This document shows, piece after piece, positions 34,904-53,609 of a DNA stretch of 64,000 nt. The DNA comes from Paraspadella gotoi (lineage: Eukaryota; Chaetognatha), in contig CM119264.1 of NCBI GenBank assembly GCA_051294375.1, positions 18,917,590 through 18,981,589 of the forward strand, read 5' to 3'. The notes under the pieces are model-generated. The model had not been told where the DNA came from and did no database searches. It was given only the letters and a program-made list of their open reading frames with translations. Made by a program: the position numbers and the translations under genes. The first letter of the stretch is position 1; the number at the start of each line of letters is the position of its first letter.

Positions 34904-35471
34904 TGCTATTTATAAGGTTATGAATGATAAACAAATTGGAAAGAATATTACCGAAATTATTGCAAAATGAGACTTTCTCCCGAGAGACAGAAATTAAAAC
35001 AAAAACCGTCATAATACAAACACTGCAAAGAACAAAAACAAATATTGCTGAAATATGTCTTATACAAAAGAATTTATAATATAATTCGTAAATAATTATC
35101 TACAAGATTATGTAACATTACGATTTTTAGGAAACTCCATAACAAAGAGCTACTCGCATTGTGCAGATCAGAGATTTAATTTAGTTAACGATTACGTTTT
35201 ATGTAAAAAGTTAAAAATATTGCCGTACAACTATTTTTTTTTTTGGAATAGAACTTTCAGTGTAAATGACATTTTAACTCAGTTCGGAAAATTTTTCATC
35301 AGCAGTGTGACGCATCAAATAGGTTTTAACTTTCATGCATTATCTTAATGTCGCGACTAATGTTATCTTGCATTAAAATAATTTATAAGCAAACGTAGAC
35401 CCAAAGGTCCCCCAGAAATAATAGGATGTCTCAACGGAGCAGAGCCGCATTTATTTTAGGATTTTTACCCA

Positions 35472-37520
35472 TCACGTGTTTTTTAACGAGAATCCGATTT
35501 TAGGTCTCGTGTTGCCTTTTTTGTTCAAGATGATGGCTTGCTCTTCTCTTACAGCCCGCTTTCTTTCGTCTTCCAATCGTTGTCTTTCCTCCAACAATTT
35601 GCGTTGTTCCTCGACGATGGCTTGGCGCTCCTCTTCGAGTTTTCTTCTAGAGTCATCAATTTCTCGCTTGTTTTCTGCGAGCCGTCGCTCCATCAGCTCG
35701 CGTTCCTTTTTCCCCTGCTCCTCCTTCGAACGTTGGGCCTCGAGCTCTGCTTCGCGTTGTCGCTCCAATTCCTCCAATAACTGATCGAGAAAAATAACTT
35801 TTAAAACAATATACTCACAAATTCTAGAAATAAATTTTTCACAAAATTTTTTTCACCCACCTCTTTTATCTTTTAGTCTTTTCACGAATTTCTCAATGAA
35901 TTCACTAAGATTTTCAAGAACGGTATTATTTTTATAGTTTGGGAGCAAAAAACTAAATAAATTTACATCCAGATAGTTAGCTTGGGAAAAATGTTCCTCT
36001 GGCTACCTTTTAAAAATAAATATTATAAAGAAATCCATGACCTTACTAACTAATAACGTTGAAAATCCGGGAGATTTACGATTTCAAATTTTTAAAGATC
36101 GACATGAAATTTAGGTTGAATGTGCGACAATTAACCTACGGTCCTAGCTTTACTGCCCCCACATTATACTTAAATTGACTAAAGTAAATAACAGCGAGCC
36201 CATTTTGAGACACTTTATTCAGCAATTCATGTCGATGATCAGATTTTCTCACGCCCAATCAACTTACCTGCTGTTCCATAAGAGATTTGGCCTCCTCGAC
36301 CCTTCTTAAAACCTCCGCCTCGATCTCTTCCTTCCTCCTCTCCATTTCTTCGGCCACGCGCTCGGCGACCAACTCTTCCACCCGCTTCTCCACCTATAAG
36401 GCATAAATTTGACTTCAGTACGAATTCTCTTGAGCAAATTTTCGCGTTTCCATTGAGCATGACGGGGAGAAAAGACAAACATTTTCAACGATTCACCCGA
36501 GGGACGAAATTGGTTCGGGGAGCATATTCTCGGGTAGACCGTCGATAATTAGAGAAAAAGTGTGAAATGAGGTTTAAGCCAATTGAAATATTAATTATGG
36601 AAGTGTCTAAATCAAGAATACCCTTGTTACCTCGCAACCTGAAACCAACCAAAGGCAGATATTTTCCGTCGAGGTGAATACCACCTATAACACAAGGGCT
36701 CTTCGATCCTCTGGCAAAACTCGGAAAGAGTGGTGTATCAAAACATCTCTTCTCAAAATCGCAAAAAAGCTACGAGGATTGCTGAAAAGAAGAAATCCCT
36801 TTTCTCTTCTCCTGCGGGGGAGGAAATATTTTTGCAGCGTGTTCTTTGATCTCGCGAGGGTCGTCCGAGTCCGAAGACCGTCGTGTTTTATGTTCAAGGT
36901 TCTTTTTTTTTGTCGCATGAAGGCGGGACTTTTTAAAATTAAAAAGGTTCTTGGCAAGGACGAAAATGATTATGTTACGGATCCCTATTAAAACCGCGTG
37001 TTTGTAGAGAAAGGGGGAAGGGAGTGAAGATTTTCTCCCGATACTCTTTCTCGCCTTCCCCGTTTTGAGTCGGTTGAAACCGTCCTACCTCTTCGGCCAG
37101 CATCCGATCCTGCATCTCCGCTTCGCGAATCTGGCGTTGCCGCTCGTACTCCGCCTTTCTCGCGTCCTCCTCCTCTTTTTTCTTGGCCGCCGCGGCCGCC
37201 TGCTCCCGACGAGAAATAGTTCGCCCGAAAATGTCCACGCGCTCGGGCGAAGGGGAGGAGGAGCGAGGGCGGCCGGAACCACCAGCACGGGGCTTGTCCT
37301 CCTTGGGAGAACGAGATCGACGAGCGGACTTTCTTTCCCGTGATTTGGATCGGGATCGGCTATAGAGAGACCAAAATAATTTAACTGACGTAGAATTTGT
37401 ACGATGAATGAAAGAGAACACAATAGAAAGTTGGGAAACTTACCTTCGATGCTTTTTGTGTTTGCTGCGACTGTGTTTATGCCTAAATGAGGCGGGTGAG
37501 CGGCTTCGGGAACGTGCCAT
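35472..37520 (-). CDS. ARGLU1: Arginine and glutamate-rich protein 1
   Basis: Four exons chain in phase to 260 residues: 37520-37444, 37359-37089, 36393-36268 and 35780-35472. The N-terminal third is an RS-rich domain (MARSRSRSPAS, then many SR dipeptides), followed by ERVDIFGRTISRREQAAAA. The rest is a long charged coiled coil (EEVEKRVEELVAERVAEEME onwards), ending in RPKIGFSLKNT. ARGLU1 is a nuclear splicing modulator and transcription coactivator that binds splicing factors through the RS region and Mediator/nuclear receptors through the coiled coil. Length is close to the vertebrate protein. An ATTTTAG acceptor-like site lies 15 bases before the ATG, and the DHODH stop is 99 bp upstream. 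Confidence 0.93.
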
Positions 37521-37619
37521 TTTTAGAAATTTCTACTAAAATATTAACAATGAAAGCGAATTACAATTTTTCTATAAAACACAAATAACAATATAAGTAT
37601 AATAATAATTTTAAAATTT

Positions 37620-39792
37620 TCACTTTTTCGCCATTTTTTTCAAATCATTGTCCACCCGTTCTTCAATCATCTTCTCCATTAACTCCTTGACTTCTTCAAT
37701 GTTTGCAGAACTGATGCAATCGACTCCAACAGCGTCTTCGACGCAAAGAAAACCATCGGCGAGTAACAAATCATTGAGCTCGTGCTTGATTTGTTCCACT
37801 ACGGGCGGACCATGGTAAACCATCGAAGTGTAAAGTTGAACGAGAGAGGCCCCGGCACGAATCTTGGCATAAGCATCGGCTCCGGTGAAAACGCCGCCAC
37901 AACCTGCAGTTAAAAATAAAAGCATTTTATATACTATTACGAATTAACTGGTATATATAAATTTGTATAAATTTGCCAAAATGCTTACCGATAATGGGAA
38001 TCTTTCCACCAGTTTCTCTGTAAACCATAGAGATCATGTTTGTCGACATTTCCTGAAGCGGCTTTCCTGACAAACCTCCAGACTCAGTCGACAAATTGCT
38101 ACGCAGAGTTGGTGATCGCGTCACAGTGGTGTTTGAAATGATTACGCCAGAAACCCCACCTTGACTGTTTTACAAAGGAAAATGAATTGATTTGATTAAA
38201 AATTTATTTCAGAACACACATCAGACTCATTAAGTTCTTCATATTACAGAATTAGGTCAATATTAGGAAAAAATCTTTAATATTGGATTCAGGAAAATGA
38301 AATTCGAAAAAATTCTTATTAGAGGTGGAAGAACACTTGGGAAGAAAAGATTTTTTTAAAAAAGTAGAAGAATTGTCGCAAAGTCAAATATATTTAAATA
38401 AAGTTTAGGTTATTTCCAGTAAACTTACCTTTGCATTAAAACTTGAATAACATCTTTTAAATCATCTTCATTCAAATCCGGTGAGATTTTTAACAACAAA
38501 GGAGTGGTGGATTTCATATCGTTCATCTTTTCGAGCACATCCTGAAGAAGCTTTTCTAAGACGCTTTTGGCCTGCATGTCTCTCAAACCAGGTGTGTTTG
38601 GCGACGAAATATTGACAACGAGGTAATCGGCAACATCTGAAAAGACTCCGGCGCCTTGAACGTAATCCTTAGCTCCAGACGTTTTGTTCATTCCCAAATT
38701 GACGCCTAGAAGGGGTCCTGATTTAGCGAAGCGCGAGAGAGGGGACTCATCGCCAACGTTGGAGGAGAAGTTGGAATTAAGTGAGTTCTTCGCATCCTCG
38801 ACAGGGTTGTGATCTTGTTGGTACCGGACAGAGCGCGAAATGCCCGAAGATTTTGGATAATCATTTCTGTAATCGACGATACGGTTCAAAACGACTTCGT
38901 GACCTTCGCTTGGAAATCCGTATCGATTAATGACGGCTTCGTCCTTGGAAAGACCAATTTCGGGTTGAAGTTACTCTCAAAGCCCATTTCGAGATCGTTT
39001 CTACGTTGTACCCACTTCGGTCAAGCGAAAGACCCTTGGCTTCTCGTTTCCCTCTTGAGGTAGCGGAGTGATGCTCCCGATTTCGACGAAGCCGAAACCC
39101 ATCCTTCCGAGCCCTCGAATCGCAACGGCGTTCTTGTCGCAGCCGGCGGCTAATCCTATCGGATTAGAAAAAACCCGTCCGAAAGCTTCGGTTCGGAGTA
39201 ACGGGTAGTCTTTCATCTACAACAAAATATTGAGAGATTAAAGTTAAAATTTCGAAGTCATAAGTTATATTCTATAAATCTATGATTTACAAGGTTTTCT
39301 ACATATTTTTACAATTACAAGATTTTTACAATATTGAAAATTGCAAGATTATTATATTACACTAATCTTTGAAAAACAATATTCTTAAAAAGTAAATATA
39401 TTTTACACGAATCAAAAATTACTTATTATTTTTACTTTATGTGAGGGGGAGAGGGAAATAATGTTAATGGTAATGGTAATGGTAATGGTACACACCTTTA
39501 AACGAATTGGAATTATGTTTAAGCTAGCGATTTTCAGTAATAAAACGTGAGCAGTTTCCTCGTCGACGAGACTATGCACAGTAGGCAATAGAATTCTACG
39601 ATAAAAGTGCTCATCGCCGAAAAGGATGGCACCACAGATGTATGAGACGGCTGTAGCGGAAGAGATAAACAACGTCGAATAAAGTTTGTTAACTTTCGCG
39701 TAAGGGTTCTCGCCAGATGTGTTTCTAGAGTTCTTCAATCCATTAATGATACATGGACGTAGGAAATTAGACAATGTTCGAGCGCGCATCAT
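37620..39792 (-). CDS. DHODH: Dihydroorotate dehydrogenase, mitochondrial (class 2)
   Basis: Five exons chain in phase to 490 residues: 39792-39496, 39216-39016, 38943-38429, 38164-37989 and 37903-37620. The enzyme oxidises dihydroorotate to orotate with FMN and passes electrons to ubiquinone at the inner mitochondrial membrane. The N-terminal arm has a basic presequence, a membrane helix (about 40-58) and [17 protein letters not shown], the quinone-tunnel region. The barrel contains [52 protein letters not shown] (active serine within 279-280), IISNTTV and GGLSGKPL. It is about 95 residues longer than human DHODH: a longer N-terminus, a 40-residue insert (about 193-235) and a 30-residue charged C-terminal tail. 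The 72-bp intron between exons 2 and 3 is fixed by the conserved [13 protein letters not shown] junction. Confidence 0.95.
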
Positions 39793-40815
39793 TTCCGCCT
39801 ATTATCTTATAACATAAAAATGGCAGCTCCAAATCGAGGAGATTAACTAAAAGAATTTCAAGCTCAAGGTTATGAGCACGAAGTACGAAAAAAAAAACTA
39901 AAAAAGTATTTTTAACGGTTAGAAGTGAAGTAAACTTCCAATTTCCAATACATCAGTAATGCATTATCATGTACAACTAGTATTCAATATTTGATCATTT
40001 TAAGTTAAAAATTTATGTGACCGAAGACTAACTCTAAAGCTGAGGCGAGTAAGGTAAGGTCGTGTTTGTTTCTGCCCACGGTAACAAAATAGTTTGCACG
40101 CCAGTCTTTGCCTTCGTCAGGGAGTTATTAGGCCAGGATCGAGCATCTTAACAATTCGGTTACGTCACGAAAGCATTGAATGTAATTGGCTTTTGTTTTT
40201 TAAATTCGATGTAAAGAAATAATGTTAAGAAATATAAAGTTATATTATAAAGTTTATTTATTATATAATATTGAAAAATACGAATATGATAACTATAACT
40301 TGAATTTAAAAAAGATGTTACTTCTCTTTCTCTTTTTTTTCTTATCAGCGAGTCTCATTCAATTGGCCTATTCCCCAAATCTCTCATTCAGTCACTCATT
40401 GCCATTGGTTAAAATAACCCGCCACCCCGCGAAAAAAACGTTTTCATTTCAATTCAAGGGTTTTTCTACTGGAGCACATAAAATCCTTTCTGATATTATT
40501 GAAAATTAAATTTTTTGTGAAACAAATCTTTTATCACTTACAAAATTGTAAAATTATAAAAGAATAAACTTCTTAAACTTGAAGTTAAAAATAAAAATGG
40601 GGGTAAAGCCTTCTTTAAAAATATAAATTTGAACCACGAAATGAGAACAAAGAGATCAATATTTGATCTTTGTCTGTTTAAACCCGTTATAAGTTTAATT
40701 TAAGAAACCTTACCTATTTAAATGATCAAGAACTGAAGTGTTTCATAAGCAACATTCACATTGAATTTAATTCAATTCAATTAGAATTTTCAATTCATCC
40801 AAATTTAATTTAACC
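39793..40815. promoter_or_regulatory. Shared divergent promoter interval, DHODH and TK1
   Basis: This 1,023-bp interval separates the DHODH start (minus) from the TK1 start (plus). It holds an inverted CCAAT (ATTGG at about 40403) and an E2F-type site at 40427-40434. An ATG-initiated ORF at 40222-40509 is low-complexity and unsupported. Confidence 0.5.
40427..40434 (-). promoter_or_regulatory. E2F-type site (TTTCGCGG)
   Basis: On the minus strand the site reads TTTCGCGG, fitting the E2F consensus TTTSSCGS. It lies about 380 bp before TK1. TK1 is a classical S-phase E2F target in animals, and an inverted CCAAT sits 23 bp away. An 8-base site can occur by chance, but GC-rich motifs are rare in this AT-rich interval. 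Confidence 0.4.
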
Positions 40816-42836
40816 ATGGATACTCCAAAACTTCGACCCCCAACAATTAGTGGTCACGGCCAGATTCAAATAATTTTTGGGCCAATGTTTTCGGGTAATT
40901 TTTATTTTATGAATTTTTTTTCCTGTGCTACTTTCTCTTAATGCTTAAAGTTAAAAAACTTCTCTCGTCTACACCTTCACCTTCTTTTCACCTCAGTAAG
41001 TCCCTAACGGTTTTCTCGTAGGAAAAACTACCGAGCTTATACGAAGATTGAAGCGGTATCAAATTGCCAATCACAAGTGTCTCATTATCAAATATGCCAA
41101 AGATGATCGTTATGACAAGGAAGGGATCTCAACACATGACAAGCAAACATTGGCGGCGACCTCTACTTTAGAGCTGAACTCCTTGAAGGTAAAAACTTAA
41201 AAAAAACTAAAAAAAATTTTTTTTCTTTGAAAATTTCAACCCAGGCCATGACGAAAAGTTTCACGGTTGTCGGTATCGACGAAGGACAGTTTTTCCCAGA
41301 CGTCGTTCCCTTCGCCGAACAGATGGCTGACAAGGGGAAAATCGTCATCGTCGCCGCGTTAGACGGTGATTTTCAGCGTCGAGGCTTTGGTGACATTCTC
41401 AACCTCGTCCCCCTTGCTGAATCCATCGTCAAACTCAACGCTGTCTGTATGATGTGTTTTCAGGTTTGCAGTCTACTTTTCTTTCTTTCTTTCTTTCTTT
41501 CTTTCTCTCTCTTTCTTTCTTTATTTCTCTCTCTCTTTCTTTCTTTCTTTCTCTATTTATTTATTTCTCTCTTTTTCTTTTTTTTCTTCTAAAAATCATT
41601 TTAATTCCTGTTCAAGCAAAAGAGGACACTTTAATCTTAAATTTCGCGCATTTTATGTATGTAGTTAAAAATAGAAAATATAGATTTTTAAATAGAGAAT
41701 CCATTTGTGTGAGTTAAAAGAAAATCGGTCCAGCCATTTCGGAGCTTAGGACCCAAAATACAAGTGGTCAAAAACAAAATGGAGGAAAAAAATATTTTAA
41801 AAAATCTGCAGTCAACTTAGGATACTGTTCAGCTTTAATTAGGGCCAATCTTTGTCAATAGTGTCGGTCAGAAGTTTGAATTGGGAACCTTCCCAAATGA
41901 AACATACATTTCTAGGAAAACTTTTTTTTACCAAAATTGACTAAATGGTTAAAAGCACTAGTAATAATTTATTTAAATAAAAAATTTTTAAAAAAATAAT
42001 TTTTTTTTTACTTTTTTATTTTTAAAAGCGGATTCAGATGGCTTATGAACATTGAACAGTATAATTCTTTTTTCAATATTTTGATGATAAGTGGGTCAAA
42101 ATTAGGAAAAACTTTAAAAATCATCATCATTATCATCATCCGATGATTTTAGCAGTTTTTTATAATTTTCAGTAATAAAACATCAAAATTTTAAAAAGAT
42201 AAATTTCCCCCCCAAAATTTGTGACATTATATAGCAATATAATAATTTTAATTAGCGAATTACTCATGGTTCGGAACATTTTTTCAAAAAACTATTTTAA
42301 CACAATAAAAATACCAATAATGGATTTGTTTAATGCTGTTCCCATTAAAATTTTTAAAGTCTGAAATAAAGAGGCGCGATTTTTTTTGCTCAATAATAAT
42401 TTCAATCAAAATTCATAGGAAGCTTCATTTACTAAACGCAAAGGGTCCGAAACTGCTGTCGAGGTTATCGGTGGACAGGACAAATATCTTGCCACCTGTC
42501 GCGCTTGTTATCAAAAATCTCCGACCAAAGCTGATACTCAAAGCGTCACCCATGATGATAATCATTTGACTCCGATTCAACAAAATGTTAATAGAACAGC
42601 GGCATCGCCTTCTGGCAAAACCGGCAAAAAATCCCCCTTGAAACACCTGCATATTTCAGGCGGTGAGATAAAAAGATATAAATCAAACATAAAAATGGGG
42701 GAAAAAAAAATTTGGAAACAATCATTTTATTCTCCATCATTGCATGTATGATGTACTTACTATAGGCAAAGAAAACGGCCTCTCCGAATCCTTGGATTCA
42801 AGAGTTTCTAACGGCGTCAAGAAACTGATGTTGTAA
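40816..42836 (+). CDS. TK1: Thymidine kinase 1 (cytosolic)
   Basis: Five exons chain in phase to 259 residues: 40816-40894, 41022-41188, 41245-41463, 42419-42662 and 42766-42836. TK1 phosphorylates thymidine in the pyrimidine salvage pathway. The P-loop is GPMFSGKTT (22-30), the catalytic acid lies in DEGQFFPD (E95), and the structural zinc site is formed by CMMC (150-153) and CRAC (182-185). The lasso region [15 protein letters not shown] binds thymidine. The C-terminal tail contains a KEN box (238-240), the signal for APC/C-Cdh1 degradation at mitotic exit in vertebrates. Intron 3 holds a CTTT pyrimidine tract at about 41475-41592. The gene is head-to-head with DHODH. Confidence 0.96.
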
Positions 42837-44458
42837 ACAGCAAAGGTTTCAATCAAATTATAAAAACCGTGGCTCTATCCCATTGCCAAGCCGCTATTTC
42901 GCGGTGCTTCGTTTTAAACTCGATTTTGCTTCTTGAATCTTCTTTTAATCTTTACTTATTTAGTTATTAGTATTTTTATCTGTAACTCAGATAGTTTACT
43001 ACGTCATTATTTGGTGAAACGTTTTATTGAAACGATATATATTTTTTTTCACAAATCACTTTGGAGTGTGGACTCAGTACTAGTTCATTTCATTTTTGTC
43101 GAAATAAAAACCATATTATCATTTATGATTGTCCCGTTTTTGATTAATTGCTAATCAAATCTAATCGCTAATGAGTAGTGTAATGATATTTATCATAATA
43201 GAATAACGTTAGTTTAGTTTTTAGCCATGTTTACAACAGTTATATATCCATAGCATTCAATAAATGGAGATAATTCTATAAAGAAGTTAATCTAAACTTT
43301 AGACTAAAGACTAATTGTTTACCGATGGATATTTTTTACTTATTCAGGTATTGTTTATTTGATTTATGTCGTTAGATTCGCGAGTCATATTTATATTTAA
43401 AAGTACGTGTTCGAGTGTGTCCTAATCTCGGTTGGCGTCCCCCTTCTTTTGTGCAATATAATACAGAAGTCTTCATATTAGGAAATTCTCTCCTCGTTTT
43501 TCTGATCAAGAATCGTTTCTGACCAAATCACTGGACCAAATTCTATATGATTTTGAATTCAGTATCCCAATGGCCATACTAATGGGAGTAATGGGACTAT
43601 CGAGGTGATTTTCAATATTTTACCCCTGAGCTAAAATACAGGGCCTTGGGAGGGGCAAAAAATGACCATTTTTTTCTCTTTAAAGATTGCATTTATGTAT
43701 TAACTTTGTAGAAATACCACTTTAGAACTAATTTTCATCAATTTAAATTGATTTTTCTTCCTTTAAACTTGCTTAGTCCATCATTTTAAATCTAAATTTT
43801 GCTCTCCACTTAAATGCTGACATGAACCTCTTTCAATTTAGAAAAATTTTAAAAAAATTTTACCCCATTTTTTGCCCGTCTCGGCTGACCCATGAGGGGC
43901 CCATATCTCAGCCCATAGTACATTGTTCACAGTGGATTTCACCGTGGTCGACCATGCCTTCCCTTGTTTTACTGACAATGTCAATGATTGTCGTCTACGC
44001 GTTAGTCGGTTAGAGGGTATCGTGCTTATCAAGCTAGGCCTGCGCCCGCCGGCATCATCCACAACATTGCCCCACTAACATCGGCAACTAAGTAATACTT
44101 TATTCTTTTCTCCATTTATATTGATTATTAACTATCGCTTAATATAAAATAAAAAGCATATTAAGAATGAGCTCTTTAGTACAGGGTTTAGGAAACTTAT
44201 TTTGACCGAAGATGGCGATTAAACTTTTGTTCGTTTTTGTTTTTGTTTTTTTTGTCATGCTCTGAGAAATTTTCGCTATTGAAATTTTTAAAAGTTAAAG
44301 GACTTACCTTGAACTTTGATTACAAGAATTTTTTCGCAGCGCGTATTTATTCCTTTTTTGTTTTTGAGCTGAACCTAATGAAGCAATTAAAATGTGTTGG
44401 GCATAATTTAGCTTTCGCCGACTGGAACCTACCCAGTCGGTTATTTTTTTACTCTTGA
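42837..44458. other. Intergenic between TK1 and the membrane-protein gene
   Basis: The TK1 3' UTR grades into AT-rich DNA. AATAAA occurs near 43258. Short open frames here have no protein-like features. No exon is supported. Confidence 0.4.
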
Positions 44459-44576
44459 TTAGTCTTGATTGAAAGCTTGCTGGCACCTGTTATGTCATAC
44501 CACCAAAGCCTGTCCAAAGTCAAGGGCAAGATAGCTTATGAATGGATAATTTTTATATTAGTTGTACCAATTTCAT
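44459..44576 (+). repeat. Dispersed repeat R, copy 2 (3' half)
   Basis: The copy begins at AGTCTTGATTGAAAGCTTG and ends at TTAGTTGTACCAATTTCATA. It lies directly before full copy 3, so the two form a partial tandem. Confidence 0.75.
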
Positions 44577-44621
44577 AAAATACAGCTCCTTGTATTTTGA
44601 TGCTGGGTGGAGTACAATATA

Positions 44622-44895
44622 GTATTCCCCGATCTAATACTTAGGGAGTGGTCTTTTCATACAATTGAAACATTCTTTAAAAAATTATACCACTTCATTG
44701 ATAGGGAAGCCTGGTACTCTGGTAATGAATAAACGAGACTGAGTCTTGATTGAAAGCTTGCATGGACCTGCTATGTCATTATCTTATAAGAATGATGAGG
44801 GCTTAAACCACCAAAGCCTGTCCAAAGTCAGGGGCAAGATAGCTTATTTAATAAATGAATGGAGAATTTTTATATTGGTTGTACCAATTTCATAG
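44622..44895 (+). repeat. Dispersed repeat R, copy 3 (full length)
   Basis: This is collinear with copy 1 over its whole length, from TATTCCCCGATCTAATACTT to TTGGTTGTACCAATTTCATA, with scattered substitutions and small indels. Confidence 0.8.
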
Positions 44896-45177
44896 TAATA
44901 TTGTAATTTTGATAGCAACAATAAAAGCATTAAAATCGAACATTTTTAAAAAATTCTTTTTTTACCTGAACCCCCGCCCCTATTGAATTTACTATCATAG
45001 TAGATTTCTACCCTAACCAGCTCTGGTTATTTCAAAATTTGTTAATCTGCCCATAAATTCAATTTACCTAGAAAGTGTGGCATGGAATCTCCATTATTTT
45101 GGTTTTCGTTGTCATATCTGGTTTTAAAAAAAATGTTGTGACCTTCCTTGTTAATTCGCAAGTTATAAAATTAGTAA

Positions 45178-51784
<6,607 letters not shown>

Positions 51785-53281
51785 GATTTTTATAAAAATT
51801 GTTTATAGTGAAGACAAAACAAAACAAATAAAATGGTTCAGGAAAAAAATTTCTTTCTCGCGTCGTGTATTATCTTCCTTAGTTTTCGTCTTGGCTTTTG
51901 TCATGACATCATGATTCAGGATTCATGATATCATGAAAACGATAATTCGGAAGAGAAGAACATAACCGGTGTATCAAAAAGCGTTGTTAATGATAAAAAA
52001 TGGTAAATAATTAAATGGAAAACTTCAGAAATCCATTTCAATATTATTGGTTTGAGTTAAATACTTAAATGTAAAACGATCTTCTAATATGAAACATAAG
52101 TTTACTTACCATGTCATAGTACCTATTTAGATCTATTGGGAGATAAAAATTCGAATAACCTCATCCTAAAGTTAAAGAATTTAACATTTGTATGCTAATA
52201 CCTAAGAATTTAATCAATTGCAAGATTTTCCAATAAAATGCAAAATAAAATGCAAAAAGTTCAATCCTGCTCGGAGTCTTATTCTCATTTGTTTTTCTGA
52301 ATCAACCCATGTGGTCATCTGCAGATAAACTTCTAGATTAAAACAAAAGAACAAAGCTTCGTATTCGGATCAAACGTGTACTGAAAAAAGTATAATTTGT
52401 ATTCTTATTTATGAAAATTTTCAAAATTTATTGTTTTACTATTTTCTATATATTTTTTCATATTTATTTAACTTAACCAATATTGCATTTTAATTCTTAC
52501 TATGACAAATATTTGTGAAGTTACTAATTTGTTCATATTTTTTTAGGTTCAAAACTTAAACAAAATACCTAACCATAGTATTTTATTTTCATTCAATTTT
52601 TTTTTTGAACAGGAAGCAAGAAAAAAAAAACTGGCGAGAGAAACTGAGAGAGACAGGAAGATGAAGAGGGAAAAAGGCTCAAGCTCTTGCTGGAATCTTT
52701 TTTTTCTTTTTTTTCGCAGCGATTCATTGGCCTCAGAATCTGCAACACGAAAAAACCTCGTCCATTGAGGAGGACGAGAGGGAGGAGCAAAGCGGAGGAA
52801 AGAAGAAAAAAAAAAGAAAAATGGAGAGCAGAAAGAGAGGGAGGAGGAGAACGAAGAAGGGAAGGCAAAAGAGGGAGTATGGGAGGTGATGTTCGGAAAC
52901 AGGTTGGCGACGACAACCGGGACAACGACGACGACGACTTGGGCGACCACGAGACGAACGACGAGACCGGGTAGGACGACGACGACATCGCGTACGACGA
53001 CAACAACGACGACGACGACTATTCGTTTTCGTGACTCGGCCTTGTCTATGGCTTCTTCCTCGTTGTCGGCACGGATGAAGATTTAAAAAAAAAATATTTT
53101 CTTGCAAACATTTTGTTTTCATTTATTTTTATTATGTCTCGCGTTAATCGTAAATTGGATTTATATAAAAAGCATTAAAACTCCGTTATAATCTGGAATA
53201 GGACATAAGCCAAAAGAAGTTGTGAGGTAAAACTATTTTAATTATTCCGTCTTCGTAAAGCAATGGGGAAATGGTGTTACG

Positions 53282-53332
<51 letters not shown>

Positions 53333-53351
53333 AAGAAAGAAATGAACTTGT
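51785..53351. other. Upstream region, AT-rich then GAC/GTC and purine-rich tracts
   Basis: Unique AT-rich DNA to 52600, then a purine-biased block (52620-52900) and GAC/ACG repeats (52900-53030). Several frames are open in the block, but they are driven by triplet repeats. A minus frame with ADNEEEAIDKAESRKR at about 53040-53080 looks protein-like but has no secure splice sites. A (CT)n array lies at 53285-53323. Confidence 0.35.
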
Positions 53352-53609
53352 TCAACCTTGGGCACGTCTTTGTCCAATGGATCTCAAAATATTTTGTCTC
53401 CATCCCGCCTTTAAAACTTCTTTCTTGATTTTTTCATCGTTGTCTTCTTTAGTTTTCCCTTTGTTGTTGTCCATGAAAGTCCATGGAAGGCGTGATAAAG
53501 ACATGACATAAATGGAATGAGCGGTTGTGCCCAGCTGCGCTGAGATAAGCTTGAAAAGTTTGTTTGTGTCGAGGGCGAATGCCGAGCTACGGGCTGGATC
53601 GGGGTCATT
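53352..53609 (-). CDS. Candidate terminal exon, unassigned
   Basis: A good acceptor (AATATTTTAG) is followed by 85 codons of mixed-composition protein and a stop. It begins NDPDPARSSAFALDTNKLF, contains AHSIYVMSLSRLPWTFMD, then a Lys/Glu-rich stretch and GWRQNILRSIGQRRAQ. I recognise no family. A donor (AAG/GTTGAA) just before the stop is also possible. No upstream exon was found in the GA-rich region to the right, so this is a single-exon hypothesis. Confidence 0.35.
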   Translation of the reverse strand, partial: NDPDPARSSAFALDTNKLFKLISAQLGTTAHSIYVMSLSRLPWTFMDNNKGKTKEDNDEKIKKEVLKAGWRQNILRSIGQRRAQG

